This document shows, one piece after another, positions 27,912 through 29,388 of a stretch of DNA of 29,388 nt (its first letter is position 1; the number at the start of each line of letters is the position of its first letter). The stretch spans positions 1 through 29,388 of the forward strand of contig JBBQAZ010000009.1 in NCBI GenBank assembly GCA_038316995.1. Direction: 5' to 3'. The stretch is from JAXHNE01 sp038316995 (GTDB taxonomy: Bacteria; Patescibacteriota; Saccharimonadia; Saccharimonadales; JAXHNE01). The notes under the pieces were generated by a model. That model saw only the letters and a program-made list of their open reading frames with translations, did not search any database and was not told the DNA's origin. Position numbers and translations under genes: made by a program.

Positions 27912-29292
27912 TACTCTTACAAGGAAAATCGAAGACTTTATTCCACTTTCTGGTAATCAGGTATCAATTTATACTTGCGGCTTGACCGTTTATGGCCAAC
28001 CACACATTGGCAACTGGGTTTCTTATATTTACTGGGATGTACTACAGCGCTACCTTGAATCAGAGGGTTATGACGTAAACAGAGTTCAAAACATTACCGA
28101 TGTCGGGCATTTGGTAAGCGACGAAGATGCCGGCCAAGATAAGATGGAGAAAGGCGCCAAAGCAGAAGGAGTAACAGCTTGGGATATCGCCAAGAAATAC
28201 ACTCAATTAGCCGATGATGAAGCTTACAATCAGCTCAAATTGCAGCGTCCAACTCATATGCCAAAAGCCACGGACTATATACAGCAACAAATTGATTTTG
28301 TTAAAGAGCTAGAGGATAAAGGATTCACATATTCGATTGATGATGGAGTCTATTTTGATACTAGTAAACTCAGTGATTACGGAAAACTTTCCAATCTAAA
28401 TGCTTCCGGTCTAAGGCCAGGAATACGAGTTGAAGACACTGGCAAAAAACATCCGACAGATTTTGCACTATGGAAGTTTTCGCCAATCGGAGAAAAAAGA
28501 GACATGGAATGGGAAAGTCCATGGGGAAAAGGCTTTCCTGGCTGGCATTTAGAATGCTCTGTGATGGCCAGGGAACTGCTCGGTGATCAAATTGATATAC
28601 ACACTGGGGGAATAGATCATATTCCTATTCATCATACAAATGAGATTGCGCAAACAGAGGCCGTTACTAGCAAACAATTTTCTCAATTTTGGGTACACGC
28701 CAACCACATAAAAGTTAATGGCACCAAAATGAGCAAATCTTTAGGCAATATTTACACTCTAGATGACATTAAAAAGCGCGGTGTTATGCCTGACGCCTTT
28801 AAACTTCTTGTACTAAGTAAACACTATAGAACCGAAGGAAACTTTACTTGGGACATTTTGAGTGCGGCACAGAAATCATTGCATTCTATACAGGTATGGG
28901 CAGACTTAAGATTCCAAAAGCTAACGTCACCGGACAACGAAAAAACTAATCTTGAGGCAATTCATAAATTCAGATCCGCATTAGCAGAAGACCTTCATAC
29001 GCCAAATGCATTGTCTGTACTTTTTGAAGCAATAAATAAAAGTGGAGAAAACGGAGCCGACAGTAAATCAATCAGCACATTTGTAAATGAAATTGACGCA
29101 TTGTTTGGTTTTGGCCTAGGGCAATCAAAGGATATATCAGATTCAGATAAAAAAGCGATAATTGCTCGAGAAAATGTACGACTAGATAAGAACTGGAAAG
29201 AATCCGACATAATACGTGACGACCTATTAAAGAAGGGTGTTGTTTTAAACGATTCTCCGCAGGGTACGCGCTGGGAACGTTTAAGTAACTAG
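27898..29292 (+). CDS. cysS: cysteinyl-tRNA synthetase
   Basis: A 464-residue class I synthetase of normal length. YTCGLTVYGQPHIGNW near 22-37 holds the first zinc cysteine and the HIGH motif, which reads HIGN here. The other zinc ligands are in PGWHLECSVMA and GGIDHIPIHHTNEIAQTEA. The KMSKS loop is NGTKMSKSLGN near 276-286. The C-terminal DALR-like part is short and ends PQGTRWERL, typical of CysRS. It charges tRNA-Cys. The start lies inside the 3' end of the DHH gene. It ends back to back with a minus-strand gene. Confidence 0.97.
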   Translation: MKLHNTLTRKIEDFIPLSGNQVSIYTCGLTVYGQPHIGNWVSYIYWDVLQRYLESEGYDVNRVQNITDVGHLVSDEDAGQDKMEKGAKAEGVTAWDIAKKYTQLADDEAYNQLKLQRPTHMPKATDYIQQQIDFVKELEDKGFTYSIDDGVYFDTSKLSDYGKLSNLNASGLRPGIRVEDTGKKHPTDFALWKFSPIGEKRDMEWESPWGKGFPGWHLECSVMARELLGDQIDIHTGGIDHIPIHHTNEIAQTEAVTSKQFSQFWVHANHIKVNGTKMSKSLGNIYTLDDIKKRGVMPDAFKLLVLSKHYRTEGNFTWDILSAAQKSLHSIQVWADLRFQKLTSPDNEKTNLEAIHKFRSALAEDLHTPNALSVLFEAINKSGENGADSKSISTFVNEIDALFGFGLGQSKDISDSDKKAIIARENVRLDKNWKESDIIRDDLLKKGVVLNDSPQGTRWERLSN

Positions 29293-29388
29293 CTATTCTT
29301 CTTTTGTATTTTTAGGCGTTGGGTAACGATCTAAGAGTAGTATCCGGAGGCATCCTGCGGCAGGAATTGCAGCTAAAGCACCAAGTAA
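29293..29388 (-). CDS. C-terminal end of a membrane protein, possibly AI-2E (PerM) family (partial)
   Basis: The last 31 codons and stop of a gene that continues beyond the window. The translated tail, LLGALAAIPAAGCLRILLLD followed by RYPTPKNTKEE, resembles the final helix of AI-2E/PerM-family transporters, which end with a small-residue helix, a proline and a short polar tail. The identification is tentative because so little is visible. It is convergent with cysS, the two stops being adjacent. Confidence 0.5.
   Translation of the reverse strand, partial: LLGALAAIPAAGCLRILLLDRYPTPKNTKEE

Noticed and set aside
1..29388. Mobile elements, prophage or CRISPR arrays
   Set aside because: No transposase, integrase, phage structural gene, terminal inverted repeats or regularly spaced direct repeats were seen.

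Overview
The window is a gene-dense bacterial stretch of low to moderate GC using the standard genetic code: UGA is a stop at several genes and the tryptophan tRNA is the ordinary CCA type. The combination of genes suggests a Patescibacteria (CPR) genome, most probably a Saccharibacteria (TM7)-like lineage. The clues are the small proteins, the GH15/GH57/glycosyltransferase alpha-glucan operon, a dTMP kinase fused to a double ThyX, zinc-less DnaX and RecR, a conserved coiled-coil protein of CPR type, and many promoters placed so close to start codons that the mRNAs should be leaderless. The taxonomic call is an inference from gene content.

Layout. 1-319: tRNA-Thr and rpmG. 322-5380, minus strand: a probable unit of tRNA-Trp, thymidine kinase, a GT4 glycosyltransferase, a GH57 amylase and a GH15 glucoamylase; the last three overlap by 1-4 nt. 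5483-8034, plus: a P-loop kinase, a YgjP-type metalloprotein and a soluble PAS histidine kinase. 8031-9506, minus: a membrane GT2. 9675-13001: secE-nusG-(unknown)-rplK-(unknown)-rplA with leader structures. 13023-18136: NUDIX, a small unknown protein, a dNMP kinase, a HIT protein, dCTP deaminase and Tmk-ThyX-ThyX, which looks like a deoxynucleotide/dTTP module. 18120-18769, minus: two unknown small genes. 18782-19251: a mostly non-coding stretch bounded by outward-facing terminator hairpins. 19252-20785: a small unknown gene, an L10 leader with a terminator/antiterminator, rplJ, rplL and a strong terminator. 21004-29292: a CPR-type unknown protein, a small membrane ORF, dnaX, dnaB, a GT-C-like membrane protein, ybaB, recR, an NrnA-like DHH phosphoesterase and cysS. 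The right edge holds the last 31 codons of a minus-strand membrane protein.

How it works together. The common rpmG-secE-nusG-rplKAJL-rpoBC order is split here. The alpha-glucan operon separates rpmG from secE, the nucleotide module separates rplKA from rplJL, and rpoBC does not follow rplL. The ribosomal genes keep autoregulatory-looking leaders: an L1-site-like stem before rplA and an L10 leader before rplJ. They also share a recurrent pair of AT-rich complementary modules.

The most striking signals are: an E. coli-type -1 frameshift cassette in dnaX (A AAA AAG, 5-nt spacer, 7-bp stem, early -1 stop); the three-domain Tmk-ThyX-ThyX protein with its ThyX motifs divided between two domains; the recurrent paired leader modules; attenuator-like leaders around 18.8-19.25 kb; and the set of leaderless promoters.
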